Assembly: GCA_033549345.1 (NCBI GenBank)
Contig: JAWSUT010000021.1
Coordinates: 1-59,956, forward strand
Length of the DNA stretch: 59,956 nucleotides
Direction of reading: 5' to 3'
Source: JAWSUT01 sp033549345
GTDB taxonomy: Bacteria; Bacillota; Dethiobacteria; Dethiobacterales; Dethiobacteraceae
The notes under the pieces were generated by a model. That model searched no databases. It was not told the origin of the DNA and worked only from the letters and a program-made list of their open reading frames with translations. The number at the start of each line of letters is the position of its first letter. Within the stretch, counting starts at the first letter, position 1. Shown in pieces: positions 51,611 to 59,771 of the stretch. The position numbers were made by a program, and so were the translations under genes.

Positions 51611-52432
51611 TTGGATAAGGTGATGATTACTGTGGCGCCTGTGGGGGCGGAGGCAACACGGGAAGAAAACCCTAACCTGCCCCTGACTCCGGAGGAAATT
51701 ATTGAAGCAGTGTATGAGGCATGGCAGGCCGGAGCTGCCATTGTCCACCTTCATGTTCGCGACCCCCTTGGAAAGCCGACACAGGACCCGACAATATTCC
51801 GGCAGGTGATAGAAGGGGTGCGGCAAAGGTGCGATATCGTTATTCAGGTTTCCACCGGAGGCAGCACGGGGATGTCGCCCGAAGAGAGATGTGCACCATT
51901 GGCTCTGAAGCCGGAAATGGCCACATTGACAGCGGGCACAGTCAACTTCGGCCCGGAAGTATTTAGCAACCCCTATCCGCTGATTATCGATTTTGCACGG
52001 ATGATGAAGGAAAAAGGGGTTAAGCCGGAAATTGAAATCTTTGATGCGGGAATGCTGGATACGACGCTTTTGCTTGTAAAAAAAGGCGTACTGGCTCTAC
52101 CCCTGCATTTTGATTTTGTATTGGGTGTCCCCGGCGGAATGGCGGCCACAGCCCGTAATCTGGTGTACCTGGCAGAAAGCATTCCTCATGGCTGTACCTG
52201 GTCTGTGGCCGGAATCGGCCGCCATGAACTTCCTCTGGGCACGATGGCGATTGCCATGGGTGGGCATGTGCGGGTTGGCTTTGAAGATAATGTTTACTAT
52301 GAGAAAGGCGCATTGGCTGCGAGTAACGCACAGCTGGTGGCCCGCATAGCCCGGCTGGCCAAAGAACTGGGGCGCCCAGCTGCCACCCCCGTCGAAGCAC
52401 GCAGGATTTTGGGTCTTCCCGAACTATGCTGA
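51611..52432 (+). CDS. kce: 3-keto-5-aminohexanoate cleavage enzyme (BKACE family)
   Basis: 273 residues from a TTG start with AGGTG upstream. DKVMITVAPVGAEATREENP, IVHLHVRDPLGKPTQDP (zinc-binding His pair), ISTGGSTGMSPEER-like and AGIGRHELPLGTMAIAMGGH are characteristic of Kce/DUF849. It converts 5-amino-3-oxohexanoate and acetyl-CoA to 3-aminobutyryl-CoA and acetoacetate, supplying the substrate of Kal. The gene order kal-kce is the usual one. Confidence 0.93.
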   Translation: MDKVMITVAPVGAEATREENPNLPLTPEEIIEAVYEAWQAGAAIVHLHVRDPLGKPTQDPTIFRQVIEGVRQRCDIVIQVSTGGSTGMSPEERCAPLALKPEMATLTAGTVNFGPEVFSNPYPLIIDFARMMKEKGVKPEIEIFDAGMLDTTLLLVKKGVLALPLHFDFVLGVPGGMAATARNLVYLAESIPHGCTWSVAGIGRHELPLGTMAIAMGGHVRVGFEDNVYYEKGALAASNAQLVARIARLAKELGRPAATPVEARRILGLPELC

Positions 52433-52445
52433 GAAAGGCGAGCAA

Positions 52446-53471
52446 ATGATGAGCCTTTACGAAATCATTAAGACACAGGGTGCCAACCGGGTTTTTATTT
52501 TGGGCATGGCCAAAAATGCGGGTAAAACCAGCACATTAAACCACCTGATTGGCGCATCAACCGGGTTCAGGGAAAAACTGGGCCTGACCTCCACGGGGCG
52601 TGACGGTGAAGCGCTGGATCTGGTTACAGGGAAAATAAAACCGTATATTTTCTGCCCCCGGGGTACGATAATCGCCACCGCCCGGAATGCTCTGCATGTT
52701 GGCAGTGCGAGCCTGCGCGATCTGGAATCAACCGGCATTGACACACCCCTGGGGGAAGTGATTATTGCAGAAGTAGCCGGGGAAGGATGCCTGGAACTGG
52801 CAGGGCCCCTTTATGCCAGAGATTTGGAAAGATTGCTGGCACGAATGACCGCTCGCGGTGCCAAAAGAATTTTTGTAGACGGTTCTCTGGACAGAAAGGC
52901 CGCCGGCAGCGTGCTGCAAGACATTGTCCTTGCCGTAGGAGCGGTCGTCAGCGCGCATCTGGACGTGGTTGTGGCAGAGGCCGCCACGTGGGTTGAGCAG
53001 CTAAGCATACCTCCGGTACCGGATTGGGTGGGGCGCTTGCTGATGAAGCTGCCCCCGGGGTCCGGGGGGATTGTTCTTGACAGTTCTAATGTAAACCCTT
53101 TCCCCTTTCAGACGCTTTTAGGCCGGGGAGAGGAGTTAGCTTCGCTTTTTTGTAAAAGTAGTGCCTGGGGTGTTTATATCGCCGGTGCCCTTGGTGAAGA
53201 TACATTCCGTGCACTCCTGGCCGGAGGCAATCTGCCGCGGCTTGTTGTCCGGAACGCCACGTGCCTGTTTGTCAGCGCAGCGCAGTGGCAGCAGTTTATG
53301 AACAGGGGAGGGGAGATCTATGCAACGCAGCCCCTCCGCTTACTGGCGGTGACAGCCAACCCCTATTCACCGGAAGGTTGGGAATTTCCATTGCAGGAAT
53401 TTTTGCAGGCGCTCAAAGACGCGCTGCATCCTGTACCTGTCATGAATCCGGGTCCCTGGGTAATGAAATAA
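52446..53471 (+). CDS. kamB: Lysine 5,6-aminomutase reactivase subunit KamB-like
   Basis: 341 residues. A P-loop at GMAKNAGKTSTLN (about 20-32) and LGLTSTGRDGEALD follow the pattern of KamB proteins from lysine fermentation clusters, thought to help replace damaged cobalamin on KamDE together with the MutS-like ATPase KamC. The position between kce and kdd supports this. No KamC gene is visible in the window. The C-terminal half has no recognisable motifs. Confidence 0.75.
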   Translation: MMSLYEIIKTQGANRVFILGMAKNAGKTSTLNHLIGASTGFREKLGLTSTGRDGEALDLVTGKIKPYIFCPRGTIIATARNALHVGSASLRDLESTGIDTPLGEVIIAEVAGEGCLELAGPLYARDLERLLARMTARGAKRIFVDGSLDRKAAGSVLQDIVLAVGAVVSAHLDVVVAEAATWVEQLSIPPVPDWVGRLLMKLPPGSGGIVLDSSNVNPFPFQTLLGRGEELASLFCKSSAWGVYIAGALGEDTFRALLAGGNLPRLVVRNATCLFVSAAQWQQFMNRGGEIYATQPLRLLAVTANPYSPEGWEFPLQEFLQALKDALHPVPVMNPGPWVMK

Positions 53472-53497
53472 ATACATGATCTTAAGGAGGAGAAAGG

Positions 53498-54541
53498 ATG
53501 AAAGAAGGGTGCATTTTTGGCACACACAGGGTCATTGAACCGGAAGGTGTTATGCCGCAGGCCGCCTGGCGCATTGATAACACGATGGAAATCTACGATA
53601 ATGAAATTTTAATCAATGTAAAAACGTTAAATCTCGATTCTGCCAGCTTTCATCAGATCAGGGAAGAGGCCGGCGGTGATACGGAAATTATCAAAGAGAT
53701 AATCATGAAAACGATAGAAACCCGGGGAAAACAACATAATCCCGTAACAGGTTCCGGTGGTATGCTGATTGGCCAGGTTCACGCTGTCGGTGACAAACTA
53801 AAAGACAGGCCGGACATCTCACCCGGAGACAGAATTGCCACGCTTGTTTCCCTTTCACTGACACCGCTCAAAGTAGAAAAAATCACCGCTGTAAATATCG
53901 AGACAGCCCAGGTGGATGTGGTAGGCCAAGCCATTCTTTTTGAGTCCGGTATTTTTGCCAGACTGCCGCAGGATATGCCTGAGAAGGTCGCTTTAGCTGC
54001 TCTTGACGTTGCCGGGGCGCCGGCCCAGGTATCCCGTCTCGTCAAAAAAGGTGATACCGTTGCCGTACTGGGCCCCGGAGGCAAATCAGGCCTTCTATGC
54101 CTGTATGAAGCAAGGAAGCAGGCAGGACCTGACGGTATGATCATTGCTGTCGGCCGCAGCGAGACTGCCTGTAGAAGAGCGCATGCGACCGGCCTGGCAG
54201 ATGTTGTCCTGTCTGCCGACGCCAACAATGCTATGGAAGTATACTGTCTGGTGCACGAAGCAACCCAGGGCAAACTGGCCGATGTGACCATTAACTGTAC
54301 CAATGTACCCCGTACTGAAATGGCGTCCATTCTGTCGACCCGCGATGGAGGAAAGACTTATTTTTTCAACATGGCTACCAGTTTTACAGCCGCAGCACTG
54401 GGGGCTGAAGGGGTAGGCAAAGATGTGGAGCTGATTATCGGTAACGGCTACACCCGTGGCCACGCCGACCATACCCTGAATATTCTCAGAGAAGACGAAA
54501 AACTCCGTTCCATCTTTACCGGCTTAAGTGACAATAGCTAG
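53498..54541 (+). CDS. kdd: L-erythro-3,5-diaminohexanoate dehydrogenase
   Basis: 347 residues. The start GCIFGTHRVIEPEGVMPQAAW is diagnostic; VAVLGPGGKSGLLCLYEARK is the NAD-binding Rossmann motif (about 187-206). It oxidatively deaminates 3,5-diaminohexanoate made by KamDE to 5-amino-3-oxohexanoate, the Kce substrate. AAGGAGGAG precedes the ATG. Last gene of the lysine operon, followed by a terminator. Confidence 0.93.
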   Translation: MKEGCIFGTHRVIEPEGVMPQAAWRIDNTMEIYDNEILINVKTLNLDSASFHQIREEAGGDTEIIKEIIMKTIETRGKQHNPVTGSGGMLIGQVHAVGDKLKDRPDISPGDRIATLVSLSLTPLKVEKITAVNIETAQVDVVGQAILFESGIFARLPQDMPEKVALAALDVAGAPAQVSRLVKKGDTVAVLGPGGKSGLLCLYEARKQAGPDGMIIAVGRSETACRRAHATGLADVVLSADANNAMEVYCLVHEATQGKLADVTINCTNVPRTEMASILSTRDGGKTYFFNMATSFTAAALGAEGVGKDVELIIGNGYTRGHADHTLNILREDEKLRSIFTGLSDNS

Positions 54542-54677
54542 GCAGAGGACGAGGTATTATCCAGATCCAGAGTTCGTGCAACAGTAAAAAATACGCCGCC
54601 TGCAACTTGCTGCACCTCCCGCCGGCGGCCAATTCGAAGCGGGTGTTAATGCCTGGCGAAAATAACAGATTTACTGA

Positions 54678-54705
54678 AGTGCCCTTACCGGGCACTCTTT
54701 ATTTC
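54678..54705 (+). terminator. Terminator of the lysine operon
   Basis: AGTGCCC-ttacc-GGGCACT followed by CTTTATTTCTT. Confidence 0.75.
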
Positions 54706-54736
54706 TTCTTTAGAAACACAAATATGGTAAAGGGGC

Positions 54737-54765
54737 TTGACAATTAAACTGTAAACATTTATGAT
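54737..54765 (+). promoter_or_regulatory. Sigma-A promoter of the HesB-like selenoprotein gene
   Basis: TTGACA (54737-54742), 17 bases, TATGAT (54760-54765). One of the strongest promoters in the window, with an operator-like palindrome at its start site. Confidence 0.8.
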
Positions 54766-54771
54766 ATTTAT

Positions 54772-54788
54772 ATACCCCCCTAGGGTAT
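54772..54788 (+). promoter_or_regulatory. CsoR/CstR-like operator
   Basis: ATACCC-cccta-GGGTAT, an inverted repeat of the type bound by CsoR/CstR (DUF156) repressors that sense copper or persulfides. It begins six bases after the -10 box, at the predicted start site, where a repressor would block transcription. The identity of the repressor is inferred from motif similarity only; no CsoR-family gene is in the window. Confidence 0.5.
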
Positions 54789-54833
54789 GGAGAAGGCCAG
54801 TTATTGCTGAATACAGGCAGGAGGTGAAGGAGA

Positions 54834-55130
54834 ATGGTAACAGTAACAGAAAAAGCAGTGAAAAAATATGCAGAGATTGTTGCCAATGAAGACAATGCAA
54901 AGGACAGAGTATTACGCGTTTCAATCGGGGGATTTGGCTGAGGCGGTCCCAGTCTGCAATTAACTCTGGATGAGTTAAACGAAAAAGATGTCGTTGTAGA
55001 ATCACAGGGTGTTAAGATAGCATTTGATGCTGCCATTAAGCACTTCCTGACGAATACGGTAATAGATTATTCCAGCAACTTCTTTTACCGCGGCTTTTTC
55101 ATTAGGGGAGGTAGTTTATCCTCGTGCTAA
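54834..55130 (+). CDS. HesB/IscA-like selenoprotein (UGA = selenocysteine at codon 36)
   Basis: 98 residues when TGA at 54939-54941 is read as selenocysteine: the N-terminal part ends ...VSIGGFG, then Sec, then GGPSLQLTLDELNEKDVVVE and a C-terminal GGSLSSC. The frame is open and family-like on both sides of the TGA, and the Sec stands at the first conserved Cys of the HesB/IscA fold. HesB-like selenoproteins are reported in selenoproteome surveys. A small hairpin (TCC-C-AG / CTGGA) follows the TGA as a possible SECIS. AGGAGGTGA precedes the ATG. A conventional gene finder would stop at codon 35. The role may be iron-sulfur or redox sulfur handling; unproven. Confidence 0.85.
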
Positions 55131-55155
55131 ACTCCATGTTTCAGTAAAACATAAT

Positions 55156-55182
55156 CAAAACCCAAGCCGAGGCTTGGGTTTT
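55156..55182. terminator. Bidirectional terminator between the two selenoprotein genes
   Basis: CAAAACCCAAGCC-GA-GGCTTGGGTTTTG perfect palindrome, same family as those at 15831 and 58303. Confidence 0.85.
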
Positions 55183-55236
55183 GTTATGAAAGTTACCCAT
55201 TTGTTTCTCACTGCGAATACCTCTCTCCTGTTTGTT

Positions 55237-55584
55237 TTACGTGAAGAGGGTAGTCATTTCCTCGGGCTTAAAGCCGACAACCACATGCTGTCCGTCTGTA
55301 AACAGCGGCCGGAACATCGCTTTTGGATTAGCCGCTATAATTTCAGCAGCTTTTTCCGTACTCAGTGACTCTGCAGAGACTTTTAAGGCTTTAAATGCGG
55401 TACTTTTCGGGTTAATCAACCCGCGGGCATCAAGGCCTGCCAGCTTTGCCAGCGACTTAATTTCCCCGGCGTCCGGCGGATTCTTTAAAATATCCCTGTA
55501 CTGATACTCTGCATCTTTTTCTGAAAGCCACGCTTTCGCTTTACGGCAGGTTGTTCACGTTGGGAAACAATAGAATGTTAACAT
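55237..55584 (-). CDS. ArsC/Spx-like thioredoxin-fold selenoprotein (UGA = selenocysteine at codon 10)
   Basis: 115 residues if TGA at 55557-55555 is read as selenocysteine. The start reads MLTFYCFPT-Sec-TTCRKAKAWL, where ArsC/YffB proteins have YCxPxC(S/T)TCRKAxxWL, so Sec replaces the catalytic Cys exactly. The rest (YRDILKNPPDAGEIKSLAKL, GLINPKSTAFKAL, FRPLFTDGQHVVVGFKPEE) is a complete ArsC-like domain. AAGGAGG lies nine bases before the ATG. A possible SECIS (CCG / CGtGG stem with a bulged T) follows the TGA. It would act as a thiol/selenol reductase; arsenate reduction is only one option. ArsC-like selenoproteins have been described. Confidence 0.85.
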
Positions 55585-55642
55585 AGCAGTTCGCCTCCTT
55601 TATTTATATTTTAAATAGGAGAATCATTTTAATTATTAATGG

Positions 55643-56218
55643 TTGCTGAAATTTTTCAGCGTTTTCCCAGACAGCGGCTTTGCCATATCCCGCTGCGGGG
55701 AGGACGCAGATATTTTTGGCGATCAACTCATCCTTACACTTAACACCAAAGACCGGCAAATTACTTCCGGTGAACTTTACCGTTTGCAATTTCAGGACAC
55801 AGACATTATGAATACGACAATTGTTCTGCCACGGCCCGTAACAGATGAGAATTTCTCGATACACATCAACAACCGCGACGACAGGCCACTGCAAATCGGG
55901 GATGTAACCGTGCATTATCTTGTAGACAAAATCGTTTTTGATGATATAGGCACATCGCCATACACACTTTATTTCCAGAACCCAGAGGCAGAGAAACCAC
56001 ATTACGAAATCGCGCAATTTGCACACCTGATAGAAAATGAGCGCCAGGATACCGCAAGATTGGGCATAGTGACCCGCTACGGAGGGGAAGAAGTGAAGAG
56101 CCTCCCAGCCTGGACTTTCTTTTCAATATAGTCATCGGTGTGGTCTCTCTTTTCCTCGTTCTGCTGCTTGCCAGGCAGCTATCTTACAAACAACACGACC
56201 AATGGCGGATTTTAGAGC
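55643..56218 (+). pseudogene. DUF3999-like fragment, N-truncated and frameshifted
   Basis: The readable part includes ITSGELYRLQFQDTDI, INNRDDRPLQIGDVTVHYLV and YTLYFQNPEAEKPHYEIAQF, which resemble the C-terminal half of DUF3999 membrane proteins. The expected N-terminal half (about 250 residues) and signal peptide are absent. Near 56105 the frame is lost: the continuation LDFLFNIVIGVVSLFLVLLL, a good final transmembrane helix, is in another frame. Both defects indicate a decaying gene. The original function of the family is unknown. Confidence 0.55.
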
Positions 56219-56230
56219 CAAAACAGGGTA

Positions 56231-56257
56231 ACCCCCTAAGCGTACGCTTGGGGGTTA
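56231..56257. terminator. Hairpin after the DUF3999-like remnant
   Basis: AACCCCC-T-AAGCG / CGCTT-GGGGGTT stem with a one-base bulge and TA loop, followed by ATC. Confidence 0.55.
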
Positions 56258-56332
56258 TCTACATGTACACATCATTATAGCTGTGGTAGAATATGTTGCA
56301 TACACGTTTGCAGGGGAAAATGGAGGTTTGAA

Positions 56333-57820
56333 ATGGCCCAGAAAGTGATCATTATCGGTGGAGGTATTGCCGGACTATCATCTGGTTGTTATGCACAGTT
56401 AAATGGTTACGAATCGGAGATTTACGAAATGCACAACCTGCCGGGGGGATTGTGTACCGCCTGGCATCGTAAGGGTTATACCTTTGACGGCTGTATTCAT
56501 TGGCTGGTAGGCTCCAAATCCGATACAGCCATGCACCGGGTCTGGCGCACTATTGGAGCGTTAGCCGGTCAGCCCCTTCACCACCACGATGAGTTTGTCC
56601 GCATAACGGACTCCGACGGACGCACAGTTATTCAGTATACCGATTTAGACCGGCTGGAGCGTCATCTCCTGGATGTTTCTCCCGCTGACGAAGACGTGAT
56701 TCGGGAACTGATCGAAGGTGCCCGAACGCTGGTTAAACTGGAGATGCCTGTAGGCAAGCCCAGGGAACTGTTCGGCCCGCTTGACGGTCTAAAGATGATG
56801 TGGGAGATGAGACCCTATTTAAAGGTATTCATGAAGTATTCCAAGATCTCTGTCGGAGAGTTTGCCGCCCGGTTTAAAGACCCCTTGCTGAGGAACATGC
56901 TGACTGCTGTTCTGGATCCCAGATATAATATGATAGCGTTCCTTGCGACAATGGGGTCGTTGGCTGCCAAAGATGCCGGATGGCCTCAGGGTGGCTCGCT
57001 GGCCTTTGCCCGGGCAGCCGAAAAGCGCTACCTGGAGTTGGGTGGCCGCATACATTACAACTCTAAGGTGAGAAAGATTCTGGTGGAAGATAACAGAGCA
57101 GCGGGGGTTGAGCTGGCTGATGGCCGTCAGGTGCGGGCTGATGCAGTCATTTCAGCTGCAGACGGTTACACGACTCTGTATAAACTGCTTGGCGCTGAAT
57201 ATGTACCTGACAAGATTGCTAAATATTACAGCGGTGATTACCCCACAATGACCTCAATGATGGTTTACATGGGAATTGATTATGATCTTTCGGGAATTCC
57301 TCATAGCACAGTGTTCCCACTGGACCCGCCTCTGGAAATTGCCGGCCAGGTTCACAGCTACATCGGGTTTAAAAATTACAGCTTCGACCCGAATATGAGC
57401 CCGCCGGGGAAGTGTGTTGTTGCCTCGGTGTTCCACACCGATTCTGATTATTGGCAAGAACTTGCTAAAAACAGGGAGAAATATGATACCCAGAAGGCAC
57501 GGATTGCCAGGCGGGTCATGGATGAACTGGAAAAAAGGTTCCCGGAGACTGTCGGCCGTGTCGAGGTTACCGATGTTGCCACTCCGGCGACGTTTACCCG
57601 CTATACGGGAGTCTGGCAAGGTGCGTATATGTCCTGGATATCCACACCCAAGTCGGGCAATATTATGATTCCCCAACGTCTGCAGGGCCTCAGAGATTTT
57701 TACATGGCGGGCCTGTGGACAATGGGCTCTGCCGGCTTACCCGGTTCCGCCGTCTCCGGCCGCAGCGCGATACAAATTATCTGTGCGGAGCAAAATAAGC
57801 AGTTTGCCGCAGATTTATAA
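56333..57820 (+). CDS. CrtI/phytoene-desaturase-like FAD oxidoreductase
   Basis: 495 residues. The FAD motif VIIIGGGIAGLSSGCYAQLN (about 5-25), the NLPGGLCTAWHRKGYTFDGC region and the C-terminal GLWTMGSAGLPGSAVSGRSA segment are typical of the carotenoid isomerase/phytoene desaturase superfamily. No carotenoid genes are nearby. In anaerobes such proteins often have unassigned redox roles, so carotenoid synthesis should not be assumed. A GGAGG site is nine bases before the ATG. Confidence 0.82.
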   Translation: MAQKVIIIGGGIAGLSSGCYAQLNGYESEIYEMHNLPGGLCTAWHRKGYTFDGCIHWLVGSKSDTAMHRVWRTIGALAGQPLHHHDEFVRITDSDGRTVIQYTDLDRLERHLLDVSPADEDVIRELIEGARTLVKLEMPVGKPRELFGPLDGLKMMWEMRPYLKVFMKYSKISVGEFAARFKDPLLRNMLTAVLDPRYNMIAFLATMGSLAAKDAGWPQGGSLAFARAAEKRYLELGGRIHYNSKVRKILVEDNRAAGVELADGRQVRADAVISAADGYTTLYKLLGAEYVPDKIAKYYSGDYPTMTSMMVYMGIDYDLSGIPHSTVFPLDPPLEIAGQVHSYIGFKNYSFDPNMSPPGKCVVASVFHTDSDYWQELAKNREKYDTQKARIARRVMDELEKRFPETVGRVEVTDVATPATFTRYTGVWQGAYMSWISTPKSGNIMIPQRLQGLRDFYMAGLWTMGSAGLPGSAVSGRSAIQIICAEQNKQFAADL

Positions 57821-57932
57821 TCAAACTGCACGGTGACATCTTTGATGGGGGGGTAATATAAGTGTATGAAACAGGCATGCTACTGAAAAAATAACAGAGT
57901 AAATAGATGCTGAGAGGATTCTTGCAGAGAAA

Positions 57933-58304
57933 ATGAGAAAAAACCCTGAGGCTTTAAAAAACGAGGAAAAATTAATGCGTGAGAAGCTGACTGTAAAAAC
58001 GGCCAACTTACTAAACAAAGTGTTGGTTCATGTTCCCACAAGGACGGCTCTGCTTGTCAATGACATGCCGTTAAAAGTGATTTGCGGTTCTGATGGCAGG
58101 AAATCTCTGCTTATCAATAATCGTCCTCTGTCCACACTTGAGGACTGCGAGTGGGTAATTGAAAACTTTGAGGCTTTAATGCAAACGGTAGATGCGGTGA
58201 TGAATCCGGAAGCAGAGCAAAGTCTGAAAGTAATAGAAAAAACAAAAGAACTCATGAATAAAGTAGATGAATTAGCAGCGAGCCACATATCGGAAACAAG
58301 ATAA
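57933..58304 (+). CDS. Hypothetical protein, 123 residues
   Basis: A soluble, charged helical protein: a Lys/Glu-rich N-terminus, VHVPTRTALLVNDMPLKVIC in the middle and a C-terminal helix rich in Glu/Lys. No family recognised. The frame is open about 11 codons upstream of the ATG and the ribosome-binding site (AGAGG, 14 bases) is poorly spaced, so a nonstandard earlier start cannot be excluded. It ends in a strong terminator, which supports a real gene. Confidence 0.55.
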   Translation: MRKNPEALKNEEKLMREKLTVKTANLLNKVLVHVPTRTALLVNDMPLKVICGSDGRKSLLINNRPLSTLEDCEWVIENFEALMQTVDAVMNPEAEQSLKVIEKTKELMNKVDELAASHISETR

Positions 58305-58330
58305 AACCCAAGTCAATCAACTTGGGTTTT
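58303..58330 (+). terminator. Intrinsic terminator (AAAACCCAAG family)
   Basis: AAAACCCAAGT-CAATCA-ACTTGGGTTTT, overlapping the stop codon of the hypothetical gene. The following 58331-58549 gap has no clear feature. Confidence 0.8.
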
Positions 58331-58549
58331 CCTGTGCCTGTGCAAACCCGGGACGGTCAAGTGTACTTTTAGGTACGATTATGGTACAATGTTTACCAAT
58401 ATTAGGGTTAGAGGTATTGGCATGGCTGCGTTGACTATTACGCTGGTTATTGAAGTGCACCAGGTTACGAAGTTCGTGATCATTTATACGATGTACGCAG
58501 GGCAAACGACTCCTGTCATATGTGATACATAACAAAGCGGGGTGTTTCC

Positions 58550-59413
58550 ATGAGTGATTTGGCGGGAAGCGGCTGCGAGCCTCTGATTCCTTTAAGTGAA
58601 CGCAGGCCCCTTGCTGAAATTGAGAAATGCATTGTGAAAAAATATAGAAAGCCGCTCTGGAGCAAGTTTACTAAGGCAATCAAAGAATATCAGCTCATCG
58701 AAGAGGGCGACAAGGTGGCTGTGGCCATCTCCGGTGGCAAAGACAGCCTGCTTATGGCTAAACTTTTTCAGGAGCTGCAGCGCCACAGACAGCTCAAATT
58801 CGACTTGGAGTTTATTGCCATGGATCCCGGGTATCATCCCGGCATAAAGGACCTGCTGATTGATAATTGCCGGCATTTAGCCATACCTCTTCACCTTTTT
58901 GATTATGATATCTTTGCCATAGCAGAGAAAATAGCCGGCGATTATCCGTGTTATATGTGTGCTAAAATGCGCCGGGGAACATTGTATGCCAAAGCAGAGG
59001 AACTGGGCTGCAATAAACTGGCTTTGGGCCACCATTTTGATGATGTTATCGAGACTACATTACTGAACCTGTTGTGTGCGGGCAGCTTTAAAAATATGCT
59101 GCCTAAACTGAAGGCAAAAAACTTTAAGGGCATGGAGCTCATTCGTCCCCTTTATTTAATTGAAGAAGAAGCGATTGTTCAGTTTACAAACTATTGCGGA
59201 ATCTGGCCCCTGAACTGTGCCTGTATGGTGGCGGCCAAAAAGACGGGCAATAAGCGGTATGAGATAAAAAAACTGATTAAAGACCTGAAGCAAAATTTTC
59301 AGGAAGTGGAGAAATCAATCTTCCGCGCAGGCCATAATGTCTATTTGGACTCTATTCTTGGATGGAAAACAGACGGTAAACATCATAACTATCTGGATTA
59401 TTACGATGAATAA
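58550..59413 (+). CDS. TtcA-family tRNA thiolation protein (PP-loop ATPase)
   Basis: 287 residues. PP-loop SGGKDSLLMAKL (about 61-72), the CYMCAKMRRGTLY pair of cysteines (CxxC) and LALGHHFDDVIETTLLNLL place it in the TtcA/TtuA family. These adenylate a tRNA base and insert sulfur using a 4Fe-4S cluster bound by the three cysteines (the third is probably in LNCACMV). In E. coli TtcA makes 2-thiocytidine at position 32. Clostridial homologues of this short type have not all been tested. Monocistronic. Confidence 0.85.
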   Translation: MSDLAGSGCEPLIPLSERRPLAEIEKCIVKKYRKPLWSKFTKAIKEYQLIEEGDKVAVAISGGKDSLLMAKLFQELQRHRQLKFDLEFIAMDPGYHPGIKDLLIDNCRHLAIPLHLFDYDIFAIAEKIAGDYPCYMCAKMRRGTLYAKAEELGCNKLALGHHFDDVIETTLLNLLCAGSFKNMLPKLKAKNFKGMELIRPLYLIEEEAIVQFTNYCGIWPLNCACMVAAKKTGNKRYEIKKLIKDLKQNFQEVEKSIFRAGHNVYLDSILGWKTDGKHHNYLDYYDE

Positions 59414-59534
59414 GCGGCCGTTACTGTATACAGGCTCCTGGCAGTAGGGTATATGCCGGTCCGAAAACAGTGATAATAATATAGAACACCATACGTGTTC
59501 GCAAACGGTAAAAAAATATTTGGAGGTTAACGGT

Positions 59535-59729
59535 ATGAAAATCACGAAAGATATGACAATTGCCCAGGTGTTAAAAGCCAAACCTGAGGCTGTGGCAATT
59601 CTTCAGGGTTACGGTATGGGGTGTGTAGGGTGTCCGTCTGCACAGGCCGAGACACTGGAAGAAGCATCGACAGTGCACGGATTCAGTGTGGATGAATTGT
59701 TGGCAGCTCTCAATAAAAATGCTGAATAA
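59535..59729 (+). CDS. DUF1858 small redox-disulfide domain protein
   Basis: 64 residues. ITKDMTIAQVLKAKPEAVAI then GYGMGCVGCPSAQAETLEEA is the DUF1858 signature with the CxxC pair (CVGC), commonly encoded near hybrid cluster or hemerythrin proteins in anaerobes. TGGAGG precedes the ATG. The hemerythrin-like gene downstream supports a nitrosative/oxygen stress or redox context. Confidence 0.85.
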   Translation: MKITKDMTIAQVLKAKPEAVAILQGYGMGCVGCPSAQAETLEEASTVHGFSVDELLAALNKNAE

Positions 59730-59771
59730 TTAGTGTCTGCCGCACGCACCATTCGAGGGGGATGACGTGTT

